From Aquabacter cavernae (GTDB lineage: Bacteria; Pseudomonadota; Alphaproteobacteria; Rhizobiales; Xanthobacteraceae), in NCBI RefSeq assembly GCF_003993795.1, contig NZ_RWKV01000007.1:62001-126000 (forward strand): 64,000 bases of DNA, read 5' to 3'. A program made the translations under genes and the position numbers. Shown here piece by piece: positions 42,940 through 50,536 of the stretch. Numbering within the stretch: the first letter of the stretch is position 1; each line of letters begins with the position of its first letter. The notes under the pieces were generated by a model, which worked only from the letters and a program-made list of their open reading frames with translations, ran no database searches and was not told where the DNA came from.

Positions 42940-43731
42940 TCAGGCGCGGGCGGCGAGGATGGCGCGGGCGCGGATGCGCACCGGCTCGTCCACCATGGCG
43001 CCGTCCACGGCGGCGGCGCCCTCGCCGCTGGCCAGCACCCGCTCGGCCCAGGCGATGTCCGCCTCCGAGGGGCGGAAGCCCGCGCGGATGGGGGCGATCT
43101 GCCGGGGGTGGATGGCCAGCTTGCCGGTGAAGCCCAGGTCCCGGGCATAGCGCGCATCGTCGGTGGCCTCGGCCCCGTCGTCGATGCGTGTGGTCACGCC
43201 GTCGATCGGAGCGGCGATACCGGCGAGGCGGGAGGCGAGCACCAGTTCCGAACGGGCGGCGAGCAGCGCCTCGCGCACATGGGCGCAGCCGAGGTCCGCG
43301 CAGAAGTCCACGGAGCCGAACGCCACGCGCGTTACCGCCGGATGGGCGGCCAGCGCACGGGCATTGGCAAGGCCCAGTGCGCTCTCCACCAGGGCCACCA
43401 GTGGGATATGCGGCCCGATGGCGGCGGCGACGGCATCCAGCGTGGCGGTTGTCTCCGCCTTGGGCAGGAGGAGGGCGGCGGGCTTCAGCCGCGCCACGGC
43501 GGCAAGGTCCGCCGCGTGCCACGGCGTGCCGGCGGCATTCACGCGCACCAGCACGGGCAGGTCGGTGAAGTCCGTGCGCAGCGCGTCGCGGGCGGCGTCC
43601 TTGGCGGCGGGGGCGACGGCGTCCTCCAGGTCGAGGATCACCGCGTCGGGCGCGGCGGCGGCGGCCTTGGCGAAGCGTTCCGGCCGGTCGCCGGGGACGA
43701 ACAGGGGAACGATGAATGCGAGCGCGCTCAC
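42940..43731 (-). CDS. CitE-like CoA-ester lyase (HpcH/HpaI family)
   Basis: A 263-residue TIM-barrel lyase. Family motifs are PLFVPGDRPERFAKA, DLEDAVAP (magnesium-binding acidic cluster), VRVNAAGTP with the CoA/substrate Arg, LVALVESALGLANA with the metal Glu, and AIHPRQIAPI. Such enzymes cleave malyl-, citramalyl- or beta-methylmalyl-CoA to acetyl-CoA or propionyl-CoA plus a 2-oxoacid. The GTG start overlaps the hydratase stop (GTGA). With the hydratase and CoA-transferase nearby, citramalyl-CoA lyase is the preferred inference. Confidence 0.85.
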   Translation of the reverse strand: MSALAFIVPLFVPGDRPERFAKAAAAAPDAVILDLEDAVAPAAKDAARDALRTDFTDLPVLVRVNAAGTPWHAADLAAVARLKPAALLLPKAETTATLDAVAAAIGPHIPLVALVESALGLANARALAAHPAVTRVAFGSVDFCADLGCAHVREALLAARSELVLASRLAGIAAPIDGVTTRIDDGAEATDDARYARDLGFTGKLAIHPRQIAPIRAGFRPSEADIAWAERVLASGEGAAAVDGAMVDEPVRIRARAILAARA

Positions 43732-44576
43732 CAGCCTGCCTCCGCCATCATGCCGAACGGGCCGCTCGGCCTGGAGGTCCAGAGCTTCAGGCCCACCTCC
43801 GTCGCGTCCGCATTCAGCAAAACGGGCGCGTTGTCGAACAAAGGCGAGAGGCCCCGGAAGGAGAAGCGGGCGGGCGGGGCGCCGTGGATCTCCGCCGCAT
43901 GGCGCAGCAGCAACGTCGCCTGCAGGGGGCCATGGACGATGAGGCCCGGATATCCCTCCACCTGCGTCACATAAGGATAATCATAATGGATGCGGTGGCC
44001 GTTGAAGGTCAGCGCGGAATAGCGGAACAGGAGCGGGGCGGAGGCATCCACTTCGCGCACATGCGCACCCGCCGGGGCGGGTTCCGGGGCGGCCTTGGCG
44101 GGCGCGCCGTCGAGCCCGCGATAGACGATGTCCTGCCGCTCGGTGAGGAGGGGGCGGCCCTCGGCGGAGATGCGGTGGAGCACCGTGACGAAGCACAAGG
44201 TGCCCGTGCGGCCCTCCTTCACCTCCACGCTCTCGATGCGCGAGGCGCGCTGCACCACGTCGCCCACGCGGACATCGTCGTGGAAATCCAGATGCCCGCC
44301 CGCCCACATGCGGCGGGGCAGGGGCACGGGCGGCAGGAAGCCGCCGCGCGCGGGATGCCCGTCCGGCCCCAATGCGCTCATGAGCGCCACCGGCTGGGCG
44401 AGGCACCAATGGATCAGGCGGGGCGCGGCCTCGCCCGGCTGCGGCGCGCCGGGCGCCGCGTCGAAGGTGGCGCGGAACTGGCGCACCTTCTCGGGCGTCA
44501 GCACCTCGCTCGCCACCTCTTCCCGGCCGATCCAGCCGCGCAGATGGTCGATGTCCAGCCGTTCGGGCTCGCTCAT
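43728..44576 (-). CDS. MaoC/HTD2-like hydratase (mesaconyl-C4- or itaconyl-CoA hydratase type)
   Basis: A 282-residue double-hotdog protein. The N-terminal part shows PLPRRMWAGGHLDFHDDVRVGD, the C-terminal part FRYSALTFNGHRIHYDYPY and GLIVHGPLQATLLLRHA, as in mesaconyl-C4-CoA hydratase of the 3-hydroxypropionate cycle and fungal HTD2-like dehydratases. It would hydrate an unsaturated C5-dicarboxyl-CoA to citramalyl-CoA. ATG 44576 is preferred; a TTG two codons upstream also fits the frame. It is coupled to the lyase gene and 15 bp after the acyl-CoA dehydrogenase stop. Confidence 0.82.
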   Translation of the reverse strand: MSEPERLDIDHLRGWIGREEVASEVLTPEKVRQFRATFDAAPGAPQPGEAAPRLIHWCLAQPVALMSALGPDGHPARGGFLPPVPLPRRMWAGGHLDFHDDVRVGDVVQRASRIESVEVKEGRTGTLCFVTVLHRISAEGRPLLTERQDIVYRGLDGAPAKAAPEPAPAGAHVREVDASAPLLFRYSALTFNGHRIHYDYPYVTQVEGYPGLIVHGPLQATLLLRHAAEIHGAPPARFSFRGLSPLFDNAPVLLNADATEVGLKLWTSRPSGPFGMMAEAGW

Positions 44577-44591
44577 GTGCAAAGGTCCCCG

Positions 44592-45755
44592 TCAGAAGGA
44601 GCGCGGCAGGCCGAGCACATGCTCGGCCACATAGGAGAGGATCAGGTTCGTGGAGATGGGCGCCACCTGATAGAGCCGCGTCTCGCGGAACTTGCGCTCC
44701 ACGTCATATTCGCAGGCGAAGCCGAAGCCGCCGTGGAATTGCAGGCAGGCATTCGCCGCCTCCCAGGAGGCCTTGGCCGCGAGATATTTCGCCATGTTGG
44801 CCTGTGTGCCGCAGGGCTGGTGCGCGTCATAGAGGCGGCAGGCCTCGAACCGCATGAGGTTCGCCGCCTCCACCTCGATGAAGGCTTCCGCGATGGGGAA
44901 TTGCACGCCCTGGTTCTGGCCGATGGGGCGGCCGAACACGGTGCGCTCCTTGGTATAGGCGGTCACCTTGTCGATGAACCAATAGCCGTCGCCGATGCAT
45001 TCCGCCGCGATGAGCGTGCGCTCCGCATTGAGGCCGGTGAGGATATATTTGAAGCCCTGGCCTTCCTCGCCGATGAGGTTCTCGGCGGGGATTTCCAGAT
45101 TGTCGAAGAACAGCTCGTTGGTCTCGTGGTTCACCATGTTGAGGATGGGGCGCACCGTCATCCCGCTCTTCATGGCCTCCTGGATGTCCACGATGAAGAT
45201 GGACAGGCCCTCGGACTTCTTCTTCACGTCCGCCAGGGGCGTGGTGCGGGCCAGCAGGATCATGAGGTCCGAGTGCTGGACGCGGCTGATCCACACCTTT
45301 TGGCCGTTGATGACGTAGCGGTCGCCCTTCTTCACCGCCGTGGTCTTGATCTTGGTGGTGTCGGTGCCGGTGGTGGGCTCGGTGACGCCCATGGACTGCA
45401 GGCGCAGTTCGCCGGCGGCGATCCGCGGCAGGTATTTCTGCCGCTGCGCTTCCGAGCCGTGCCGCACCAGCGTGTTCATATTGTACATCTGGCCATGGCA
45501 GGCGCCGGAATTGCCGCCCGCCCGGTTGATCTCCTCCATGATCACGGAGGCTTCCGTGAGCCCCAGGCCCGAGCCGCCATATTCCTCGGGGATCAGGGCC
45601 GCCATCCAGCCCGCCTTGGTGAGGGCGTCCACGAAGGCTTCCGGATAGCCGCGCTCCTCGTCCACCTTGCGGTGATATTCGGCGGGGAACTCGGCGCACA
45701 GCGCGCGCACCGCATCGCGGATGTCCTGGAACTGGTCGCTTCCGACGGTCTGCAT
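44592..45755 (-). CDS. Acyl-CoA dehydrogenase
   Basis: A 387-residue FAD enzyme. It has EEYGGSGLGLTEAS, GVTEPTTGTDTTKIKTTA, KVWISRVQHSDL, ENLIGEEGQGFKYIL, the C-terminal QFHGGFGFACEYDVERKFR and LYQVAPISTNLIL. The start at 45755 is the first Met of the conserved region; the frame extends a further 49 residues upstream in low-complexity sequence without signals. Located between MmgE/PrpD and the hydratase, it may make the unsaturated dicarboxyl-CoA from a saturated one such as methylsuccinyl-CoA, but a short-chain acyl-CoA is equally possible. Confidence 0.9.
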   Translation of the reverse strand: MQTVGSDQFQDIRDAVRALCAEFPAEYHRKVDEERGYPEAFVDALTKAGWMAALIPEEYGGSGLGLTEASVIMEEINRAGGNSGACHGQMYNMNTLVRHGSEAQRQKYLPRIAAGELRLQSMGVTEPTTGTDTTKIKTTAVKKGDRYVINGQKVWISRVQHSDLMILLARTTPLADVKKKSEGLSIFIVDIQEAMKSGMTVRPILNMVNHETNELFFDNLEIPAENLIGEEGQGFKYILTGLNAERTLIAAECIGDGYWFIDKVTAYTKERTVFGRPIGQNQGVQFPIAEAFIEVEAANLMRFEACRLYDAHQPCGTQANMAKYLAAKASWEAANACLQFHGGFGFACEYDVERKFRETRLYQVAPISTNLILSYVAEHVLGLPRSF

Positions 45756-45810
45756 AATCCTGGGGTCCTTGGGTCTTTTCGTTCTGTCGTTCGCCGCTGT
45801 GCGGGCGGGC

Positions 45811-47166
45811 TCAGGCGAGCGCGAAGCGCTTGGCCGTGGAGAGGGCGAGCATCTGCGCGCCGAGGGCGCGGGCCTGCGCCTCGCCCATGACGGGGGTGGC
45901 AAGCGTCATGAACTTGCCGGTGAGCGCCGCATCGTCCGGGAAGGTTTCCGGCTCGCCGGACGGGTCGGGAATATCAGCCTCGAACACGCCCTTCGCGGTG
46001 GTGACACGCAGCAGCGCGCCGAAGGGATGGGGCCGGTCTTCCAGGCGTGGATCGGCGGTCACCTCCACCCGGTCCGCCAGCGCGTCCAGGGCGGCATCGC
46101 CCAGGCGCCGGTAATCGTCCCAGCCGAAGCTGCCCTGGTCCAGCGCCACGGCGGCGGTGAAGGGCATGGAGAACTGCCCCGCCACCACCGTGCGCGCCCG
46201 GCGCTTCTCATCGATGGGTGCGCCCGTGAGCGTGATGCCGTTGGGGTGAAGGCCGATCTCCACCTTCTCGATATCGGCGCCGGACAGGCCGTTGCGCGTG
46301 CGCATGGCGAGAAGGCCGTCGAGGGCGGCGTGGGTGTAGCGGCAGGAGGGATAGGGCTTCAGGCCGATCTTCATGGTCTCGTAGACGGTGCCAAGGTCGC
46401 GCACCGCGAGCGCCATGTCCACGTCGTCCGAATAGCCCTTCAAGAAGCCGTGCACGCCTTCGATGGCCTGCGCGGCGCCCTTGAAGCCTTCGGCGGCCAG
46501 CAGCGCGGCCATGAGGCCGTTCATGGCGGCCGCGCCCACCTGGTAGCGCTTGTTCCACGCGCCGTTCACCAGGAACTGCAGCGAGCCCGCTGCCTGGCTG
46601 CCCGCGACGCCATAGGCGCAGGCGATGGCATCCGCATCCAGCCCCATGACGCGCCCGGCCGCCGCCGCCGCGCCGAACGTGCCCGCCGTGGCGGTGGGGT
46701 GGAAGCCGCGCCCGTAATGCTTGGCGGGATCGAGCGCGACGCCGAGCCGGCAGCACACCTCATAGCCGGCGATGATGGCGGCCACCACGTCGGCGCTGTC
46801 CGCCCCGGTCATCTGCGCGGCGGCGAAGGCGGCGGAGACCACGGGCGCGCTCGGGTGGAGCGAGCTTTCCGCGTGGGTGTCGTCGAAATCCAGCGAATGG
46901 CCGAAGGCGCCGTTCAGCAAAGCAGCGGCGGCGGGGGCATAGGTGCGGGTATCGCCGATGACGGTGCAGGGACCGGGCCCGTCGAAACCGGCCTTCTTCA
47001 CCAAGGCGCGCAGGGCCGGGGAGGATTCCGCCTCGGCCCCGCCGCGCGCCACATTGCCCACGAAGTCGAGGATCAGCCGCTCGGCCCGCGCCACCACCTC
47101 GGCGGGCACATGCTCCAGGCGAAGCCCGGCCGCATAGGCGGCCAGCGTGCGCGTTTCGTCCGTCAT
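45811..47166 (-). CDS. MmgE/PrpD family protein
   Basis: A 451-residue member of the family that includes 2-methylcitrate dehydratase and cis-aconitate decarboxylase. Visible blocks are HSLDFDDTHAESSLHPSAP, KHYGRGFHPTATAGTFGAA, NGAWNKRYQVGAAAMNG, IGLKPYPSCRYTHAALDG and GQFSMPFTAAVAL, which carry the His, Lys and Tyr residues lining the active site. The ATG at 47166 follows GGTGAGGT; the longer frame lacks a signal. It heads the minus-strand operon to 42940. As a decarboxylase it would make itaconate; as a dehydratase it would act on a methylcitrate-like acid. Sequence alone does not decide. Confidence 0.87.
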   Translation of the reverse strand: MTDETRTLAAYAAGLRLEHVPAEVVARAERLILDFVGNVARGGAEAESSPALRALVKKAGFDGPGPCTVIGDTRTYAPAAAALLNGAFGHSLDFDDTHAESSLHPSAPVVSAAFAAAQMTGADSADVVAAIIAGYEVCCRLGVALDPAKHYGRGFHPTATAGTFGAAAAAGRVMGLDADAIACAYGVAGSQAAGSLQFLVNGAWNKRYQVGAAAMNGLMAALLAAEGFKGAAQAIEGVHGFLKGYSDDVDMALAVRDLGTVYETMKIGLKPYPSCRYTHAALDGLLAMRTRNGLSGADIEKVEIGLHPNGITLTGAPIDEKRRARTVVAGQFSMPFTAAVALDQGSFGWDDYRRLGDAALDALADRVEVTADPRLEDRPHPFGALLRVTTAKGVFEADIPDPSGEPETFPDDAALTGKFMTLATPVMGEAQARALGAQMLALSTAKRFALA

Positions 47167-47349
47167 TCCAAATACCTCACCGCGTGCGTGGCATTCGGCG
47201 GGAGCGGAGCGGGCGGTGCTCCGGCGCACGGGCAAAGCCGAGCGGCCGCGCGGAGGCGCCCGTCTCCCGCCGGGAGAAAGGGAGGCTCACACTGGCAGCA
47301 AAGGGGGGAAAGCAGAAATACCGTTTTGCGCTGGCCCGCAGAGGCTTGA

Positions 47350-47380
47350 GTTATGGCGCGGGTCGGGCGGGCGCCATAAC
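47350..47380. promoter_or_regulatory. Perfect 10-bp dyad in the divergent promoter region
   Basis: GTTATGGCGC (47350-47359) and GCGCCATAAC (47371-47380) are a perfect inverted repeat with an 11-bp spacer. The dyad lies in the 358-bp space between the divergent MmgE/PrpD and CoA-transferase genes and is a strong operator candidate controlling both arms. The rest of that space has only an AT-rich patch near 47405-47425 that could hold a promoter. Confidence 0.6.
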
Positions 47381-47524
47381 ATTCCCATATGCCACCTAGG
47401 CTTCACTTATATTTGTATTCTGATCCGCGCGCGGCGACCTTGCACCGGAACGATAATTTCCGGGAGTCCGGCACGCACCATGCCGGTGGCCGGGAGCGGG
47501 AAGAGCGCAGGGGACGTCGCCCAG

Positions 47525-48667
47525 ATGCAACATGATCTTGAAGGCCTGTTCGTGGTTTCGGTCGAGCAGGCGGTGGCCGCGCCCTATGTGTCCGGGCGGC
47601 TTGCGGACGCGGGCGCCCGCGTCATCAAGGTGGAGCGGCCGGAGGGCGATTTCGCGCGCAACTACGATTCCCTCGTGCATGGCGAGAGCGCCTATTTCGT
47701 GTGGCTCAACCGGGGCAAGGAATCCATCTGCCTGGACCTGAAGGACGCGGCCGACGCGGCGCTGCTGGGCGCCATGCTGGAGCAGGCGGACGTCTTCATC
47801 CAGAATCTCGCCCCCGGCGTCATCGACCGGCTCGGCTTCGCTCCGGACGAATTGCGCCGCCGCAATCCACGCCTCATCACCTGCTCCATCTCTGGCTATG
47901 GCGATGAAGGCCCGTATCGCGACCTGAAGGCCTATGACCTTCTCGTACAGGCGGAGAGCGGCCTGTCCTCCATCACCGGCAATGCGGAAGGCCCCGCGCG
48001 CGTCGGCGTGTCGGTGTGCGACATCGCGGCGGGCATGACGGCCTTCCAGGCGGTGCTCCAGGCGCTCATCGGGCGCGAGCGCACGGGGGAGGGGCGGCAC
48101 ATCTCCGTGTCGCTCTATCATGCGCTGTCGGACTGGATGAACGTGCCCTATCTCCAGTACGCCTATGGCGGCAAGGTGCCGGACCGGGCGGGCCTCAACC
48201 ATCCCACCATCGCCCCCTACGGCGCCTATGTCTGCGCGGACGGGAAGGCGGTGCTCTTCTCCATCCAGAACGAGCGGGAATGGGCCAATTTCTGCGCCGA
48301 CGTGCTGGGCGATGCCTCCGTGGCGGCGGATGTGCGCTTCGCCGGCAATAGCGCGCGGGTGGCCAACCGGGCGGCGCTGGATGTCATCGTCAACGGGGTG
48401 TTCGGCGCCCATCCGCGCGACGAGATGGTGGCGCGGCTGGAGAAGGGGCGCATCGCCTATGGTCGCGTGAGCACCATGGATGACGTGGCCCAGCACCCCC
48501 AGAATCGCTATGTGACCGTGGACACGCCCACAGGCCCCGCGCGGATTCTCGCGCCCGGCGCGCTGGTGAACCACACCCTTCCCCAGTTCGGGCCGGTGCC
48601 CGCGCTGGGCGCCCAGACAGCGGCGGTGCGCGCGGAATTCGCGCCCGCCCTCGCAGCCTCAGAGTGA
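47525..48667 (+). CDS. Class III (family III) CoA-transferase
   Basis: A 380-residue CaiB/BaiF-type enzyme. It shows SGRLADAGARVIKVERPEGD, FVWLNRGKESICLDLK, the catalytic Asp in KAYDLLVQAESGLSSITG, and GLNHPTIAPYGAY. Such enzymes move CoA between carboxylic acids. The start at 47525 (CAGGGGAC upstream) gives the usual length and begins just before the conserved LEGLFVVSVEQ; ATG 47480 is an alternative. Together with the divergent hydratase and lyase it would activate itaconate, mesaconate or a related diacid. Its stop overlaps the methyltransferase GTG. Confidence 0.87.
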   Translation: MQHDLEGLFVVSVEQAVAAPYVSGRLADAGARVIKVERPEGDFARNYDSLVHGESAYFVWLNRGKESICLDLKDAADAALLGAMLEQADVFIQNLAPGVIDRLGFAPDELRRRNPRLITCSISGYGDEGPYRDLKAYDLLVQAESGLSSITGNAEGPARVGVSVCDIAAGMTAFQAVLQALIGRERTGEGRHISVSLYHALSDWMNVPYLQYAYGGKVPDRAGLNHPTIAPYGAYVCADGKAVLFSIQNEREWANFCADVLGDASVAADVRFAGNSARVANRAALDVIVNGVFGAHPRDEMVARLEKGRIAYGRVSTMDDVAQHPQNRYVTVDTPTGPARILAPGALVNHTLPQFGPVPALGAQTAAVRAEFAPALAASE

Positions 48668-49368
48668 GCGCGCCCATGGCACGGCCCGCGGGCACCGCGC
48701 TGGATGTGATCCGCGAATGGCTCGGGCCGCTGGAGGGGCGCAGCCTTCTCGATATCGGCTGCGGTGGCGGCGTGCTCACGGGGCGGCTGGCGGCGGAGGG
48801 GGCGCGCATGAGCGGCGTCGATCCGGCGCCCGAGGCGGTGGCGGCGGCCCGCGCCGCGCTGCCGGGCGCGCGTTTCGAGGCGGCGGGGGGCGAGGCATTG
48901 CCCTTTGAAGACGGCGCGTTCGATGCGGCGATCTTCGTCAATTCCTTCCACCATGTGCCGCTCGACGCCATGGGCAGGGCGCTGCACGAGGCGCTGCGGG
49001 TCTCGCGCGGCCCGGTTCTGATCATCGAGCCGTTGGCGGAGGGGGCCTTCTTCGAGGCCATGCGGCCGGTGGAGGATGAAACCGTCATCCGCGCCGCCGC
49101 GCTCGCCGCCCTCGCGGCGGCGATGGAGGCGGGGGAGATGCACATCGCGGCGTCCCTGACCTATGACGATGTGCGGCGCTTCCCGGACGTGGAGGCGTTC
49201 CTCGCCAAGGTGGTGTCCGTGGACCCCGCGCGAGCGCCGGTGGCGCGCGCGGTGGCGCCGGAGGTGGCCGCCCTCATGGCCCGCTGGGGCACGCTTGAGG
49301 ACGGCGCCATCCGGCTCAACCAGCCCCACACCGCATTGCTGCTGAAGCGGGGAACTGCGCCCTCATAA
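48664..49368 (+). CDS. SAM-dependent class I methyltransferase
   Basis: A 234-residue methyltransferase with LLDIGCGGGVLTGRLAAEG (SAM motif I, residues about 29-47), GVDPAPEAVAAA, EALPFEDGAFDAAIF (motif with the acidic loop) and HHVPLDAMGRALHEALRV, of the UbiE/Methyltransf_11 type. It begins with GTG overlapping the CoA-transferase stop (GTGA); an ATG at 48676 would remove four residues. No target is evident. Translational coupling to a CoA-transferase is unusual and may mean the pathway has a methylated acid intermediate. Confidence 0.83.
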   Translation: MSAPMARPAGTALDVIREWLGPLEGRSLLDIGCGGGVLTGRLAAEGARMSGVDPAPEAVAAARAALPGARFEAAGGEALPFEDGAFDAAIFVNSFHHVPLDAMGRALHEALRVSRGPVLIIEPLAEGAFFEAMRPVEDETVIRAAALAALAAAMEAGEMHIAASLTYDDVRRFPDVEAFLAKVVSVDPARAPVARAVAPEVAALMARWGTLEDGAIRLNQPHTALLLKRGTAPS

Positions 49369-49396
49369 CTTTTTGCCGGACAACCTGCGCTCGACT

Positions 49397-49413
49397 ATAG
49401 ACAAAACGTCTAT
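49397..49413. promoter_or_regulatory. Candidate LysR binding dyad, copy 1
   Basis: ATAG (49397-49400), nine bases, CTAT (49410-49413); the inner bases extend it to ATAGAC/GTCTAT. It ends at the ribosome binding site of the lysR gene. The same ATAG-N9-CTAT form recurs upstream of the binding-protein gene at 50406. Confidence 0.5.
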
Positions 49414-49431
49414 GGGAGGGTGCGTCCGGTT

Positions 49432-50409
49432 ATGGACCTGCGGCAGCTTCGGTATTTCGTGACCATCGTGGAGGAGGGGTCCTTCTCCAAGGCGGCCTAT
49501 CGGCTGCGCGTGGCTCAGCCCGCGCTGAGCCAGCATGTGCGCAACATGGAGATCGACCTCGGGGTGGAACTGCTGTTCCGCAGCCCCCAGGGCGTGCGCC
49601 CCACCGAGGCGGGCGAGACGCTGGTGCGCCATGCGCGCCTCATGCTGGGCCAGATGGAGGTGGCGCGCGAGGCGGTGCGCCTCGGCCAGGTGGAGCCGGA
49701 GGGCGAGGTGCGCTTCGGCATGCCCGGCACCGTCAGCCAGATGCTCTGCGTGCCGCTGCTCAGCGAGGCGCGGCGGCGCTATCCCAAGATCAAGCTGCGC
49801 GTGGCGGAGGCCATGAGCGGCTTCGTTCTCGACTGGCTGCGCGAAGGCAAGATCGACCTCGGCATCCTCTATCGCTCGGTCTCCGACCGCACGCTGGAGG
49901 CGCGCCATGTGCTCTCCGAGGATCTGTGCCTGCTCGGCCCCGCCGCCCCCATGGACCGGCCCCACCCGCCGGAGGGGCCGGTCTCCTTCTCCGATGCGGC
50001 GGGCCTCACCCTTATCCTGCCCAGCCTTGGCCATGGCCTGCGCGATCTCATCGAGGAGCGGGCCTTGTCGGAGAGTGCCTATCTCAACACGGTGATCGAC
50101 ATCGACACCTACGGGCAGATCAAGCTGCTGGTGGCGGGCGGGCTTGGCTATTCGATCCTGCCCGGCGCGGCGATTCGGCCCGAGGTGGAGCAGGGGCTCC
50201 TGCGCGAATGGCCCATGGGCAAGCCGGTCCTGTCCCGCGATTTGTTCCTGGTGCGCCCCTCCTCGCGCCCGCTCTCCAACGCGGTCCGGGCCATCGAGAA
50301 GCTGGCCCATGTGATGCTCATCCGGCTGGTGCGCGAGGGCGCATGGCCCGCCCGCCTCGCGCCCGGCCAGGACGAAGCCATCGCCGAAGAAGATGGTGCA
50401 GTGCGATAG
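49432..50409 (+). CDS. LysR-family transcriptional regulator
   Basis: A 325-residue LTTR. The N-terminal winged helix shows LRQLRYFVTIVEEGSFSKAA and RVAQPALSQHVRNMEIDLG; the C-terminal periplasmic-binding-like effector domain runs from about residue 90 (GEVRFGMPGTVSQML). It resembles the Nac/Cbl-like group with TVSQ in that loop. GGGAGGG at 49414-49420 supports ATG 49432 rather than GTG 49420. Two ATAG-N9-CTAT dyads, before this gene and at its 3' end, suggest it regulates itself and the downstream Liv importer operon. Confidence 0.9.
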   Translation: MDLRQLRYFVTIVEEGSFSKAAYRLRVAQPALSQHVRNMEIDLGVELLFRSPQGVRPTEAGETLVRHARLMLGQMEVAREAVRLGQVEPEGEVRFGMPGTVSQMLCVPLLSEARRRYPKIKLRVAEAMSGFVLDWLREGKIDLGILYRSVSDRTLEARHVLSEDLCLLGPAAPMDRPHPPEGPVSFSDAAGLTLILPSLGHGLRDLIEERALSESAYLNTVIDIDTYGQIKLLVAGGLGYSILPGAAIRPEVEQGLLREWPMGKPVLSRDLFLVRPSSRPLSNAVRAIEKLAHVMLIRLVREGAWPARLAPGQDEAIAEEDGAVR

Positions 50410-50422
50410 AGTTTTTCGCTAT
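50406..50422. promoter_or_regulatory. Candidate LysR binding dyad, copy 2
   Basis: ATAG (50406-50409), nine bases, CTAT (50419-50422). It overlaps the lysR stop codon and lies about 115 bp upstream of the binding-protein start, a normal distance for LysR activation. Confidence 0.5.
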
Positions 50423-50536
50423 GACGTCCAGGCTAAAATAGTCTTTTGAGATGGAGGGTCAGGAAACCAAGATGCGCCGGTTCCCAAACCGGGAAGAAAG
50501 AATTGCGGTCGCAAGACCGAATTGGGAGGAAAACCG

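Noticed and set aside
43716-45890. 724-residue plus-strand open frame
   Set aside because: Antisense to the hydratase and acyl-CoA dehydrogenase genes, which carry clear motifs; the frame is a compositional shadow. The same applies to long plus-strand frames at 41341-42723, 45721-47349 and 61781-63826.
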